Shown here piece after piece: positions 1-8,338 of a stretch of 64,000 nucleotides of DNA. The notes under the pieces are model-generated. The model was not told where the DNA came from. It was given only the letters and a program-made list of their open reading frames with translations, and did not search any database. Source of the DNA: Prevotella sp. (lineage in GTDB: Bacteria; Bacteroidota; Bacteroidia; Bacteroidales; Muribaculaceae); NCBI GenBank assembly GCA_023666665.1, contig JAMPBN010000001.1, positions 1,177,332-1,241,331 on the forward strand, in the 5' to 3' direction. Position 1 is the stretch's first letter, and each line of letters starts with the position of its first letter. A program made the translations under genes and the position numbers.

Positions 1-48
1 GAGTAGACAGATAAGTTGGGTAACCTTTACTTTTTAGAGGAAAGATAC

Positions 49-89
49 AAAAAAGGCCGGGGGCATCAAAATGATTTTGACACACCCGG
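49..89 (-). terminator. Rho-independent-type terminator after fabF
   Basis: On the minus strand, just past the fabF stop, a GC stem CCGG/CCGG encloses a second perfect stem TCAAAAT/ATTTTGA and is followed by six T residues. This is a good intrinsic terminator for acpP-fabF and separates it from whatever lies to the left of the window. Confidence 0.75.
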
Positions 90-108
90 TTAAAATTTTG
101 CGGTCGGA

Positions 109-1374
109 TTATTCAGCGTATTTCTTAACGATGATGGTGGCGTTATGACCGCCGAAGCCGAACACGTTACTCAATGCGGCGTTGACGGTGCGCTTTTGCG
201 CTTCGTTGAACGTCAGGTTGAGACCTTCGGGCAGGTTGGGGTCTACGTCGTCAGCAGCGTGGTTGATGGTCGGGGGAACGATGTCGTTCTCAACGGCCTT
301 GACGCTGAAGATTGCTTCGAGAGCGCCGGTGGCACCGAGCAAGTGACCGGTCATTGACTTGGTCGATGAAATGTTGATGTTCTTGGCGTGGTCGCCGAAA
401 ACTCCAACAACGGCCTTGAGTTCCGAAACGTCACCAACGGGGGTCGAGGTGCCGTGGGCATTGATATAGTCAATGTCTTCGGGCTGCATTCCGGCATCTT
501 CGAGGGCGTTTTTCATCGAGAGCATAGCTCCGAGGCCTTCGGGGTGAGTGGCGGTGATATGGTGGGCATCGGCGCTCATGCCTCCGCCAACGATTTCGGC
601 GTAAATTTTAGCGCCGCGAGCCTTGGCGTGTTCGAGTTCTTCGAGCACCAACACTGCCGAGCCTTCGCCCATCACAAAGCCGTCGCGCGACGCGCTGAAA
701 GGGCGCGATGCGCCCTGCGGGTCGTCGTTGCGGGTGGAAAGGGCGTGCATGGCATTGAAGCCGCCCACACCGGCGGGGAAGATGGCTGCCTCAGCGCCAC
801 CGGTAACGATTGCGTCGGCCTTGCCCAGACGGATAAGGTTGAACGCATCAATAATGGCGTTGTTGGATGAGGCGCAAGCACTTACCGTGCCGTAGTTGGG
901 GCCGTGGAAGCCATACTCCATCGAGATGTGACCCGACGCGATGTCGGCAATCATCTTGGGGATGAAGAAAGGACTGTATTTCGGACCCATTTCGGCACCG
1001 TTGACGGCATAGTAACCGGCTTCCTCCTCAAAGGTGTGGAGGCCGCCGATTCCGGCTGCAACGATTACGCCTACGCGGTTGTTATCAATGCCTTCGCCGT
1101 TAAGGGCGGCATCTTCAACGGCCTGACGCGCAGCCACCAGGGCATATTGCGCGTAGAGGTCGAGCTGACGCACCTTTTTGCGGTCAATCAGTTCGGCACC
1201 ATTGAAGCCCTTGACCTCGCAGGCAAACTGAGTCTTGAACTTCGAGGCATCGAAGTGGGTGATAGGCCCTGCTCCGCTCTTGCCGGCTACGGCATTGGCC
1301 CATGTTGTTTCAACGTCATTGCCTAAGGGAGTGATTGCCCCAAGGCCGGTGACTACAACTCTTTTTAATTCCAT
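109..1374 (-). CDS. fabF: Beta-ketoacyl-ACP synthase II
   Basis: Condensing enzyme of type II fatty acid synthesis: it joins malonyl-ACP to the growing acyl-ACP in the cytoplasm. At 421 aa it has the usual FabF length. The Cys-His-His triad is visible as Cys in SACASSNN (about residue 168), His in NAHGTSTPVGD and His in GHLLGATGA, with the conserved Lys in SSTKSMTGH. It lies 10 bp downstream of acpP, the common acpP-fabF pairing, and is followed at once by a terminator. The usual Bacteroidales third partner, rnc, is not seen on the 108 bases available. Start MELKRVVVTGLG matches the family N terminus. Confidence 0.97.
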   Translation of the reverse strand: MELKRVVVTGLGAITPLGNDVETTWANAVAGKSGAGPITHFDASKFKTQFACEVKGFNGAELIDRKKVRQLDLYAQYALVAARQAVEDAALNGEGIDNNRVGVIVAAGIGGLHTFEEEAGYYAVNGAEMGPKYSPFFIPKMIADIASGHISMEYGFHGPNYGTVSACASSNNAIIDAFNLIRLGKADAIVTGGAEAAIFPAGVGGFNAMHALSTRNDDPQGASRPFSASRDGFVMGEGSAVLVLEELEHAKARGAKIYAEIVGGGMSADAHHITATHPEGLGAMLSMKNALEDAGMQPEDIDYINAHGTSTPVGDVSELKAVVGVFGDHAKNINISSTKSMTGHLLGATGALEAIFSVKAVENDIVPPTINHAADDVDPNLPEGLNLTFNEAQKRTVNAALSNVFGFGGHNATIIVKKYAE

Positions 1375-1384
1375 TAGTTTGGGA

Positions 1385-1621
1385 TTAGCCCTGAACTTTC
1401 TCGATGTATGCGATAGCGTCGCCTACAGTCTGGATGCCGGTAGCTTCTTCTTCGGGGATAGAGATGTTGAATTCTTTCTCAAGAGCCATGATGAGTTCTA
1501 CGGTGTCAAGGCTGTCAGCACCGAGGTCGGTGGTGAAAGAAGCGGTGGGAGTAACTTCGTTTTCGTCAACAGCGAGCTGTTCAACGATGATAGCTTTTAC
1601 GCGATCTGCAATTTCTGCCAT
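1385..1621 (-). CDS. acpP: Acyl carrier protein
   Basis: Carries acyl intermediates on a 4'-phosphopantetheine arm. The attachment Ser37 lies in [12 protein letters not shown]. It is 78 aa and strongly acidic, as usual for AcpP. It is first gene of the acpP-fabF operon; the promoter-like TTACTTTG (1669-1676, minus) lies about 47 bases upstream, giving a normal leader. It supplies the substrate carrier for the adjacent FabF and for the LpxL acyltransferase coded near 43 kb. Confidence 0.97.
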   Translation of the reverse strand: MAEIADRVKAIIVEQLAVDENEVTPTASFTTDLGADSLDTVELIMALEKEFNISIPEEEATGIQTVGDAIAYIEKVQG

Positions 1622-1668
1622 AGTTGTGAATTATTAAAATGTTTGGTTAATATGCATAATATCGGGTG

Positions 1669-1676
1669 CAAAGTAA
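1669..1676 (-). promoter_or_regulatory. Bacteroidota -7 element of acpP-fabF
   Basis: TTACTTTG on the minus strand fits the TAnnTTTG consensus except for one base. It sits upstream of acpP after an AT-rich tract. A clear -33 TTG is not obvious, so the call is tentative. Confidence 0.5.
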
Positions 1677-1716
1677 CGAAAAATCTGCGAGAAATGAAAA
1701 CTTTTAGGCAAATTTC

Positions 1717-2646
1717 TTAGTTTTCGATGAGGAAAGCGTCGGCGTCGAGAGCTGCCCGGCACCCCATTCCGGCAGCCGAAATTGCCTGCTGATAGCGCGG
1801 ATCGGCCACGTCGCCGGCGGCAAACACCCCGGGGACGGAGGTCTGCGTGGTGCCGTTGAAAGTCTTGATAAATCCGCGCTCATCGAGCTCAAGATAGAAC
1901 TTGAACAGCTCGGTTTCGGGCTTGTGGCCGATGCCGAGGAAGAAGCCGTCGATGGGCAAATCGTACGTGCGCTCGGCGGTAGTGTCGCGGTTTTCAATCA
2001 GATGGGCACCTTCGAGAAACTCCTCGCCATAAAGCCCAAGGGTATTGGTGTTATAAAGAATCTCAATGTTCTCCTTCTCCATAACGCGCTTCTGCATTAC
2101 TTTGGAGGCGCGCAGCTGAGGTTTGCGCACGAGCATATACACCTTGGTGGCAAGTCCGCTCAGATAGAGGGCTTCTTCGCAGGCGGTGTCGCCTCCACCA
2201 ACTACCGCCACGGTCTTTTTGCGATAGAAAAAGCCGTCGCACGTAGCGCAGGCGCTCACGCCCATACCCATATATTTTTCTTCGTCGGGGAGACCGAGAT
2301 ACATTGCCGAGGCTCCGGTTGCCACGATTACGGTATCGGCCTCAATCCAGTCGCCCGAGTCGAGATGGGCGGTAAAGGGGCGCACGTCGAAGTTCACGGC
2401 ATCAATGCGTCCGGTGTGAATCTCAGCGCCGAAGCGCTCGGCCTGCTTGCGCAGGTCGGCCATCAGCTGCTGGCCGGTAACCCCCTCGGGGTAGCCGGGA
2501 AAGTTTTCAACTTCGGTGGTAGTGGTCAGCTGACCACCGGGCACGTAGCCCTCCACCAATATGGGTTTGAGGTTGGCTCTTGAGGTATAAATTGCGGCCG
2601 TATATCCGGCCGGGCCGCTGCCGATTATCAAACATTTTGTCTTCAT
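1717..2646 (-). CDS. trxB: Thioredoxin-disulfide reductase
   Basis: FAD- and NADPH-dependent flavoprotein that reduces thioredoxin. It is 309 aa, the normal low-Mr TrxB length. Visible motifs are the FAD-binding GSGPAGY near residue 8, the redox CxxC in SACATCDGFF (about 133-136), the NADPH-binding GGGDTACEEA, and the C-terminal FAD motif GVFAAGDVAD. It is a single gene between acpP-fabF and the four-helix-bundle element. No clear promoter is seen in the 45 bp upstream, which instead hold the first repeat unit of that element. Confidence 0.96.
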   Translation of the reverse strand: MKTKCLIIGSGPAGYTAAIYTSRANLKPILVEGYVPGGQLTTTTEVENFPGYPEGVTGQQLMADLRKQAERFGAEIHTGRIDAVNFDVRPFTAHLDSGDWIEADTVIVATGASAMYLGLPDEEKYMGMGVSACATCDGFFYRKKTVAVVGGGDTACEEALYLSGLATKVYMLVRKPQLRASKVMQKRVMEKENIEILYNTNTLGLYGEEFLEGAHLIENRDTTAERTYDLPIDGFFLGIGHKPETELFKFYLELDERGFIKTFNGTTQTSVPGVFAAGDVADPRYQQAISAAGMGCRAALDADAFLIEN

Positions 2647-2655
2647 AACTTCATA

Positions 2656-2716
2656 GTTTAGGGGCGCTTTGCGCCGTTTAGACTTCGTGGTTTAGGGGCG
2701 CTTTGCGCCGTTTAGA
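2656..2716 (+). repeat. Left flank of an inverted repeat pair: two 27-bp hairpin units
   Basis: Two identical 27-bp copies (2656-2682 and 2690-2716), 7 bp apart, of a unit made of GTTTAGGGG, a mini-hairpin GGCGC-TTT-GCGCC and CGTTTAGA. The second copy runs into the 3' end of the four-helix-bundle gene and encodes its last residues (LNGAKRP) and stop. A matching two-unit block lies in opposite orientation at 3098-3154. Confidence 0.9.
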
Positions 2717-3075
2717 ACACTTTTATAACTGTTTTTGAGGTTGGTTAGTTTAAATGAAATATCAAAGTACAGAGGGCGAAGCGCTTCCAGAGTTTCGCGG
2801 TCAATGTAGCCCAATGTTACGGCAATGTCTAGCTGACAGAAGGTTTCAAGCATTGATGCATAGGCAATTTCAATGAAATGAATCTTCTCTTTATATGAAC
2901 ATCGGCCGCAACCTTCGGCAATATTTGACGGCACGGACACTACTGCTCTGCGAATTTGAGCCGACAAACAATATAATTCCTCTTGAGGAAAGAGGTTTAA
3001 TATATTATATACTCGAGCAACCAACTCTTTGGAGAGCTGATAAACTTGTAATTTTTCAAAAGAAAACACATCCAT
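2692..3075 (-). CDS. Four-helix-bundle protein (23S rRNA IVS / Avd-like family)
   Basis: A 127 aa all-alpha protein with the family hallmarks FEKLQVYQLSKELV at the start, IRRAVVSVPSNIAEG in the middle and a helical C terminus. Relatives are encoded in 23S rRNA intervening sequences and resemble the Avd accessory proteins of diversity-generating retroelements; the cellular role of stand-alone members is unknown. The gene is clearly more AT-rich than its surroundings and lies between inverted two-unit repeat blocks, so it looks horizontally acquired. Its last seven codons are supplied by the repeat. No reverse transcriptase or variable repeat is nearby, and no rRNA gene is present. Confidence 0.8.
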   Translation of the reverse strand: MDVFSFEKLQVYQLSKELVARVYNILNLFPQEELYCLSAQIRRAVVSVPSNIAEGCGRCSYKEKIHFIEIAYASMLETFCQLDIAVTLGYIDRETLEALRPLYFDISFKLTNLKNSYKSVLNGAKRP

Positions 3076-3097
3076 CTTTAACTTGGTTAACTTATAC

Positions 3098-3154
3098 TCT
3101 AAACGGTTCGGAGAACCCCTAAACGACAGGATCTAAACGGCACGAAGCGCCCCT
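3098..3154 (-). repeat. Right flank of the inverted repeat pair
   Basis: Read on the minus strand toward the gene, this is AGGGG-GGCGC-type hairpin-CGTTTAGA, a 7-bp spacer, then GTTTAGGGG-hairpin-CGTTTAGA: the same layout and spacer length as 2656-2716. Its hairpins are GGCGC-TTC-GTGCC and GGTTC-TCC-GAACC, so base changes on one side of the stem are matched on the other. Confidence 0.8.
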
Positions 3155-3170
3155 CAACTGTGATTTGCGC

Positions 3171-3755
3171 TTATCTCAGATCGGTAATGGTTGTGCCTTT
3201 GGGGGGATTGAATTGGAAGGAGGAGGCGGGGCGCTTGGTTGCGGAGGGGGAAAAGCGGAGGTTGGTAATTTCGGCGCGACGGCCTCCGGAAATCAGGGTG
3301 ATGTGGGTGGGCCAGCCACTTGTGGGGCTGAATGTTATGGTGGCCTCAGCTATGGGACCGCGAGGATTCTTGGGGGTGAGACGCACTGTGTTGGCCTTGC
3401 CGGTCACTGCAACGCCGTCAAAGTCTTTTTCAAGGCTTGCAAGTATGCCCAACGGGTTGCTTTCGGCCACTTCCTCGGCCGTGGGAGTCAGAAGGGTAAC
3501 TTCTTTGTCGATGGGTGAATAGCTCCATTGCGTAACGCCGTCGTAATACACCTGCGCATTGCCCAGATCAAAGCGGAAGCACTGACCCGATAGGGTCATT
3601 GACGCGGCGCGACCGTTGATGGTGCAGACAACCTCGAGGGCCGGAGCATCTTTCACTTGCTTGACCACGCGGGTGATTGAGGCCGGCACGGCTGCAGTCA
3701 AAGAGATAACAGTGAACAGTGAGCAGATAAGAGATAGGGTAATCAGTCGTTTCAT
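3171..3755 (-). CDS. lolA: LolA-like outer-membrane lipoprotein carrier
   Basis: Periplasmic chaperone expected to ferry lipoproteins from the LolCDE complex to the outer membrane. It is 194 aa with a signal peptide (MKRLITLSLICSLFTVISL), followed by the LolA-type beta pattern with AQVYYDGVTQWSYSPIDKEV and a C-terminal FNPPKGTTITDLR resembling the family end. Its ATG overlaps the ftsK stop (ATGA), so the two are translationally coupled. The signal-peptide codons contain a degenerate heptamer array (3703-3737). Sequence similarity to LolA is distant, as usual in Bacteroidales; assignment also rests on position after ftsK. Confidence 0.75.
   Translation of the reverse strand: MKRLITLSLICSLFTVISLTAAVPASITRVVKQVKDAPALEVVCTINGRAASMTLSGQCFRFDLGNAQVYYDGVTQWSYSPIDKEVTLLTPTAEEVAESNPLGILASLEKDFDGVAVTGKANTVRLTPKNPRGPIAEATITFSPTSGWPTHITLISGGRRAEITNLRFSPSATKRPASSFQFNPPKGTTITDLR
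3703..3737 (-). repeat. Degenerate heptamer array inside the lolA signal peptide
   Basis: Five consecutive 7-mers on the plus strand (GAGATAA, CAGTGAA, CAGTGAG, CAGATAA, GAGATAG). They encode the hydrophobic core of the signal peptide on the minus strand. They resemble the stop-free CACTGCC-type arrays seen inside other genes here. Confidence 0.5.
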
Positions 3756-6232
3756 CAGAACATTGAGTCAAGGGTCATAATATCAACGAGAATATTGCGC
3801 GGCTTGGAGCCATTTACGGGGCCCACGATTCCGGCGGCTTCAAGCTGGTCCATCAGCTTGCCGGCGCGGTTATAGCCGATGCCGAAGCGGCGTTGCAGCG
3901 AGGAGGTTGAGGCGGTGTTGCCCGAGGACACGAGGAAGCGGGCAGCCTCTTCGAGCAGCGGGTCGCGGTCGTTGCCCACGCCATATGCGCCGCCTCCGCC
4001 CAGCGGAACGTCGCTGCCTCCCATCAGGTCGGGCACGTATTCCGGCAGCTCATATGCTATTGGATAGCCTTGCTGCTCGCTGATATACTGACAGATGGCA
4101 TCAACCTCGGGGGTGTCGACAAACGCGCATTGTACGCGCACCATATTGCCGTTGGTCGAGAAGAACATATCGCCTTTACCCACTAGCTGATGCGCACCGG
4201 AGCGGTCAAGAATGGTCTTGGAGTCAACCATCTGGGCAACGCGAAAGGCGATTCGCGCCGGGAACTGCGCCTTAATCAGGCCGGTAACCACGTTAGTTGA
4301 GGGGCGCTGCGTGGCAATAATGGCGTGGATACCTACCGCACGAGCCTTTTGGGCGATACGACAGAGCGGAGTCTCTATCTCCTTGCCGGCCGTCATAATC
4401 AGGTCAGCAAACTCGTCGATTATCAGCACTATATAAGGCAGATAGCGGTGTCCCTTTTCGGGGTTCAGGCGGCGGGCCGTAAACTTGGAGTTATACTCCA
4501 TCAGGGTGCGGCATCCGGCGTTTTTGAGCAGCGTGTAGCGATTGTCCATCTCCACGCAGAGAGAGTTGAGGGTTGCAATCACCTTGTTTGACTCTGTGAT
4601 TACCGCCTCTTCCTCGTCGGGGAGCTTGGCGAGATAATGCTTCTCGAGCACGCGATAGAGCGAAAACTCCACCGACTTGGGGTCAACGAGCACAAACTTC
4701 AGCTCCGCCGGGTGCTTTTTATAGAGCAGCGAGGTGATTATGGCGTTGAGGCCCACAGATTTACCTTGACCGGTAGCGCCGGCCACAAGCAGGTGTGGTG
4801 CCTTGGCTAAGTCAGCAATAAACACCTCGTTAGAGATTGTGGCACCGAGCGCCATCGGCAGCTCATATTTGCATTCCTGGAACTTTTTTGATGCGATGAT
4901 GGAGCGCATACTAACCACCTGCGGGTCGCTGTTTGGCACCTCAATACCGATTGTACCCTTGCCGGGAATCGGCGCTATAATACGGATACCCAGGGCCTTG
5001 AGCGCCAGAGCCAGGTCTTCTTCAACCCTCTTGATTGCGGCAATACGCTGTCCGGGGGCCGGAACAACCTCAAAGAGCGTGATGGTGGGACCCACGGTGG
5101 CTTTGATTGAGCTGATTTGTATGTTGAACTGAGCCAGTGCGTCAATGATGCGCTGCTTGTTGGCTTCCTGCTCCTCGGTGTCGACGGTCACTTTCGAGCC
5201 GGTGCGGTCTTCGAGCAGATCGAGCGGCGGGAAATGGTAGCGCGAAAGTTCTGCCGTGGGGTCGTAAGTGTCGGTCTGGATATGGTCGGCCTCCTCAATC
5301 TCGTTGGCCACTACCTCAAACTCCTCCTCAAATGGTTCGGCAGGCTCTGCCGGAGCAACTTCGGGCTGATCGTCATCGTCGGCCGGGTCGAAATATTCGT
5401 TGATATCCTGTTCCTCTTTAATGGAATCCTCTTCTTCAACCGGAGTATATTCCTCAAGCGACTGACTCGGCTGCGGCTCGTCGTTTACTTGCACATCGCG
5501 GTGTTTTCGTTCATAATATTCGCGAATCTTAGCAATAGCTTTGCCGATTTGAGCTGAGAAAATCAAAATCACGAGCGAGGCCAGGGCAATGCTCACGCAA
5601 ATCGCTCCGATGGGCGAAGCAATGTCAATGAGCCAGCGGTTTACGTAGTAGCCGTGGAAGCCGCCGTAGACTATCGGAGCCGACACGGCAAAAGTAATCA
5701 GCCCGACAATGATGCTTAGCGAAATGGCCAGCACAAGGCACTTGAGGGTCAGGGGCAATACGCGTACATTTGACATCCCCACGAGCTTCAGGCCAATCAT
5801 CATCATATAGAAAATCAACACGAAAGAGCCAACGCCCAGGGTGTTGGTCAGCAGCACTTTGCCAATCCACGCTCCGGCAGGGCCCGCAATATTGCTGACC
5901 TCGCGCCCTGAAGCGCGGATTTCTTCGGGCGACATATTTTGCAGCAACGTCTGGTCGGCTCCGGAGGTCATAATCATTGATATGGCCGCAATGAGCGAGT
6001 ATGCCGCAAAAAGGAGCACCACGATACCGAAAAACATCTTGACGTTCTCGTTGGTGAGCCACGCCGGGAGCTGCAGCGGCTCGCTCTGCTTCTTTCTCTT
6101 GGCCGATTTCTTGTCGGGAGTCTTGGCGCGGGGTTTGCGGGGAGCCGAAGCTGCAGCCGGTTGCGACGGCCTGGGTTCGACAGTCGGTTGCTCGTCAACC
6201 TCGTTGGCGTATGGGTCGTAGTAGTTTGACAT
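3755..6232 (-). CDS. ftsK: DNA translocase FtsK/SpoIIIE
   Basis: Septum-associated motor that pumps chromosomal DNA during division. About 825 aa from MSNYYDPYANE, preferred over an in-frame Met six codons upstream because it leaves a 1-bp gap to smpB. Order: acidic/basic linker, four or so membrane segments (about 70-230), an acidic linker, then the RecA-like motor with Walker A GATGQGKSVGLN and Walker B IVLIIDEFADL. A C-terminal winged-helix gamma domain (LLEEAARFLVSSGNTAS to the end) reads KOPS-type sites. Member of the Yip1-smpB-ftsK-lolA operon. Confidence 0.95.
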   Translation of the reverse strand: MSNYYDPYANEVDEQPTVEPRPSQPAAASAPRKPRAKTPDKKSAKRKKQSEPLQLPAWLTNENVKMFFGIVVLLFAAYSLIAAISMIMTSGADQTLLQNMSPEEIRASGREVSNIAGPAGAWIGKVLLTNTLGVGSFVLIFYMMMIGLKLVGMSNVRVLPLTLKCLVLAISLSIIVGLITFAVSAPIVYGGFHGYYVNRWLIDIASPIGAICVSIALASLVILIFSAQIGKAIAKIREYYERKHRDVQVNDEPQPSQSLEEYTPVEEEDSIKEEQDINEYFDPADDDDQPEVAPAEPAEPFEEEFEVVANEIEEADHIQTDTYDPTAELSRYHFPPLDLLEDRTGSKVTVDTEEQEANKQRIIDALAQFNIQISSIKATVGPTITLFEVVPAPGQRIAAIKRVEEDLALALKALGIRIIAPIPGKGTIGIEVPNSDPQVVSMRSIIASKKFQECKYELPMALGATISNEVFIADLAKAPHLLVAGATGQGKSVGLNAIITSLLYKKHPAELKFVLVDPKSVEFSLYRVLEKHYLAKLPDEEEAVITESNKVIATLNSLCVEMDNRYTLLKNAGCRTLMEYNSKFTARRLNPEKGHRYLPYIVLIIDEFADLIMTAGKEIETPLCRIAQKARAVGIHAIIATQRPSTNVVTGLIKAQFPARIAFRVAQMVDSKTILDRSGAHQLVGKGDMFFSTNGNMVRVQCAFVDTPEVDAICQYISEQQGYPIAYELPEYVPDLMGGSDVPLGGGGAYGVGNDRDPLLEEAARFLVSSGNTASTSSLQRRFGIGYNRAGKLMDQLEAAGIVGPVNGSKPRNILVDIMTLDSMF

Positions 6233-6233
6233 A

Positions 6234-6686
6234 TTATTTACGGAACGCACGCGCCATGTCTCTCTTGTCGTCGCGCTCTTTTATTGATTGACGTTTATCG
6301 TATTCTTTTTTGCCCCGGCCAATGCCGATGAGGAGCTTGGCGAGTCCGCGTTCGTTGATATACAGCTTCAGCGGCACTATGGTGTTGCCCGGCACTTGAC
6401 TTTCCTTTCCGAGTTGTCGAATCTCCTTGCGGGTCAGCAGCAGTTTGCGCTCGCGGCGCTCGGTGTGGTTATTGTAAGAGCCGTAGAAGTATTCGGCGAT
6501 ATACATGTTTTTCACCCACACTTCACCGCGGTCAACGTAGCAGAACGTATCTACCAGCGAAGCCTTGCCGAGGCGAATGCTCTTGATTTCCGTTCCGGTG
6601 AGCACTATGCCGGCCGTAAATGTGTCGCCAATGGCGTAGTCGAAACGCGCACGGCGATTTTGTATGTTTATTTCCTTGAATTTCAT
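6234..6686 (-). CDS. smpB: SsrA-binding protein
   Basis: Partner of tmRNA in trans-translation, rescuing stalled ribosomes. It is 150 aa from [17 protein letters not shown]; a longer frame upstream is not used because the family begins at this Met, whose ATG overlaps the Yip1 stop. The OB-fold motifs [14 protein letters not shown] and [18 protein letters not shown] and the basic C-terminal tail ([18 protein letters not shown]) are present. The tmRNA gene itself is not seen in the window. Confidence 0.95.
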   Translation of the reverse strand: MKFKEINIQNRRARFDYAIGDTFTAGIVLTGTEIKSIRLGKASLVDTFCYVDRGEVWVKNMYIAEYFYGSYNNHTERRERKLLLTRKEIRQLGKESQVPGNTIVPLKLYINERGLAKLLIGIGRGKKEYDKRQSIKERDDKRDMARAFRK

Positions 6687-7228
6687 TAGGGTAGAAGGAG
6701 TCGGTCGATTAAGAATACGGGCAGGATAATGCCGCAGATTGCACACGCGGCGTAGCGAAACAGGCAGCTGTCGTCAACGTCAACAAACCAGCGACTCTGA
6801 ATTATCACCACCACAACGTAGAGGGGCAGAAACTGCAGCAGCGGAATCTCCATGGGCAAAACATTCTCCAGAATGCCAATCAGCGCCATCATTCCCACGC
6901 AATATGCCGAGAGAAGTTCCACGCGCTCACGAGCCACAACGCCGTCGAACGTCAGCCGGGGCAGAGCGTAAACCAGCAGCCCCACGGCAACGAAATACGT
7001 CAGCATATAGCGCACAAACGTCACCACCGCCTTGATTATCAGTTGCCCTGTCTGCGGATGATTCTGATACAGAAAGCTCATGCCCACGGTCAGAGCCGCC
7101 AGCAGCGACAATGGCATCAGCCCGCGAAGAAGCACCTCGCGAGGCGATTGACCGTCGGCAAGCACATCTTCCCATCCGCGTTTTGGCGACATGAGAAGCT
7201 GAAGAATCAGTTTCAAGTAGTGGAGCAT
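6686..7228 (-). CDS. Yip1-family membrane protein
   Basis: A 180 aa integral membrane protein with about five hydrophobic segments and the N-terminal pattern [20 protein letters not shown], typical of bacterial Yip1-domain proteins placed before smpB/ftsK in Bacteroidales. Function is unknown. It is first gene of the operon, behind the promoter at 7249-7279, and its stop overlaps the smpB ATG. Confidence 0.75.
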   Translation of the reverse strand: MLHYLKLILQLLMSPKRGWEDVLADGQSPREVLLRGLMPLSLLAALTVGMSFLYQNHPQTGQLIIKAVVTFVRYMLTYFVAVGLLVYALPRLTFDGVVARERVELLSAYCVGMMALIGILENVLPMEIPLLQFLPLYVVVVIIQSRWFVDVDDSCLFRYAACAICGIILPVFLIDRLLLP

Positions 7229-7248
7229 TGCTGCAAAATTTACGTTTG

Positions 7249-7279
7249 CAAATTTACAAACTTAAATTAAATCTTGCAA
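7249..7279 (-). promoter_or_regulatory. Promoter of the Yip1-smpB-ftsK-lolA operon
   Basis: Minus strand: TTG (7279-7277), 20-nt spacer, TAAATTTG (7256-7249). This is an exact match to the Bacteroidota -33/-7 arrangement, 20 bases upstream of the Yip1 ATG. It separates this operon from the genes to its right. Confidence 0.8.
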
Positions 7280-7289
7280 AATTTTTCCG

Positions 7290-7742
7290 CTATAAATATT
7301 TTAGCGCCAAATTTACGCTGACTTTCACGCTGTAAGGCGTTGACTGGCGGCGTTGTGGAGCCGGCGACTTCTCGTAGTGAAAAGAATTGTTGCAATCCCA
7401 CGATGGCACGGCCACATTACGGGTCTCGCCCGGCGGCAATGTAACCTTAACGGTGTGCGTGGCTTGGTGCAACTGCCGCCCGGCAGTGTCGTAATATTTG
7501 ATTGTCAGATTGAGAGCGTCAATCGAGTCGGCAGAATTGTTGGTGAGGAAAAAAGTTTCGCGGGTTGCGGGGTTCGGCTTGTCGTAGCCGGCAATGCGGA
7601 TTGAGCCTGAGGGAGGAATTATAGTGTCGTAAACCGCTGCAATAGCCGCAGATTTCTTGAGCCTCGCGGGGCCGACAGATTGCTTTTTGGCACTCATCGG
7701 CAATGCCAACAGCAGCATTATCAGCAGAATAAACTTTTTCAT
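7290..7742 (-). CDS. Secreted protein of unknown function
   Basis: A 150 aa protein with a clear signal peptide (MKKFILLIMLLLALPMSAK). The mature part is predicted beta-rich, with DTIIPPSGSIRIAGYDKP and a central LTIKYYDTAGRQLHQ that looks like an Ig/FixG-like strand pattern. I recognise no family. It is the last gene of a six-gene minus-strand run and overlaps its upstream neighbour by 4 bp, so co-translation is likely. Confidence 0.7.
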   Translation of the reverse strand: MKKFILLIMLLLALPMSAKKQSVGPARLKKSAAIAAVYDTIIPPSGSIRIAGYDKPNPATRETFFLTNNSADSIDALNLTIKYYDTAGRQLHQATHTVKVTLPPGETRNVAVPSWDCNNSFHYEKSPAPQRRQSTPYSVKVSVNLALKYL

Positions 7743-8338
7743 AGATACACCGGGCTTAGAGGATGACCGTCGCCGCGAGGAGCGATTTTCACCGCTCCGT
7801 TCAATCCCTCGGGACGTGAGCGCTGAAGCTGCACAACCCGGCGATACATATAGGGCAACAGCTTGAACAAGTTGAATTTAAGCGGAGATTTAAACGGCTC
7901 GAAAGTAACCACCGTAGCATCGTCGTTTAGCTTCAGCGTGAACGGTCGCGGCAAATTCAAGCCGGTGCGCTGTGCAAAGCCCGAGTAAATCCGCGCCTCA
8001 TATACTCCCGCTTTGGCAGTAGGTTCCAGATGCCCAAGCAGAGTTCCGGGGCGGATTGAGCGCCACGGCGATTTCACCATTATTATTCTCAGCCGCGAGG
8101 GGGCAACGTCGGTCGATGATTCCTCGCGCTCTATGGCAAACGTGGCACCATCGGCCGCCGTCATTTGCCATACGCCCTCAATCGGTGCAGCCGGCGAGGC
8201 GGCTATGCGCTGCTCTACCGAATCGCGGTCGTTATATCCCGGCAACACTGTCGACACCGTCGGCATCCGCAGCAAAAAGTCGCTTGCCCCAGCCTGCAAA
8301 CAACAAACAAAAACCAAAAATCCAGAAAACTTTTTCAT
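7739..8338 (-). CDS. Secreted protein of unknown function
   Basis: A 199 aa protein starting with a signal peptide (MKKFSGFLVFVCCLQAGA). It contains IEGVWQMTAADGATFAIER and a later TFEPFKSPLKFNLFKLLP stretch, suggesting a small beta-barrel or lipocalin-like fold; this is a guess from pattern only. Overlaps the nucleotidyltransferase upstream and the 150 aa gene downstream by 4 bp each, so it belongs to the same operon. Confidence 0.7.
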   Translation of the reverse strand: MKKFSGFLVFVCCLQAGASDFLLRMPTVSTVLPGYNDRDSVEQRIAASPAAPIEGVWQMTAADGATFAIEREESSTDVAPSRLRIIMVKSPWRSIRPGTLLGHLEPTAKAGVYEARIYSGFAQRTGLNLPRPFTLKLNDDATVVTFEPFKSPLKFNLFKLLPYMYRRVVQLQRSRPEGLNGAVKIAPRGDGHPLSPVYL

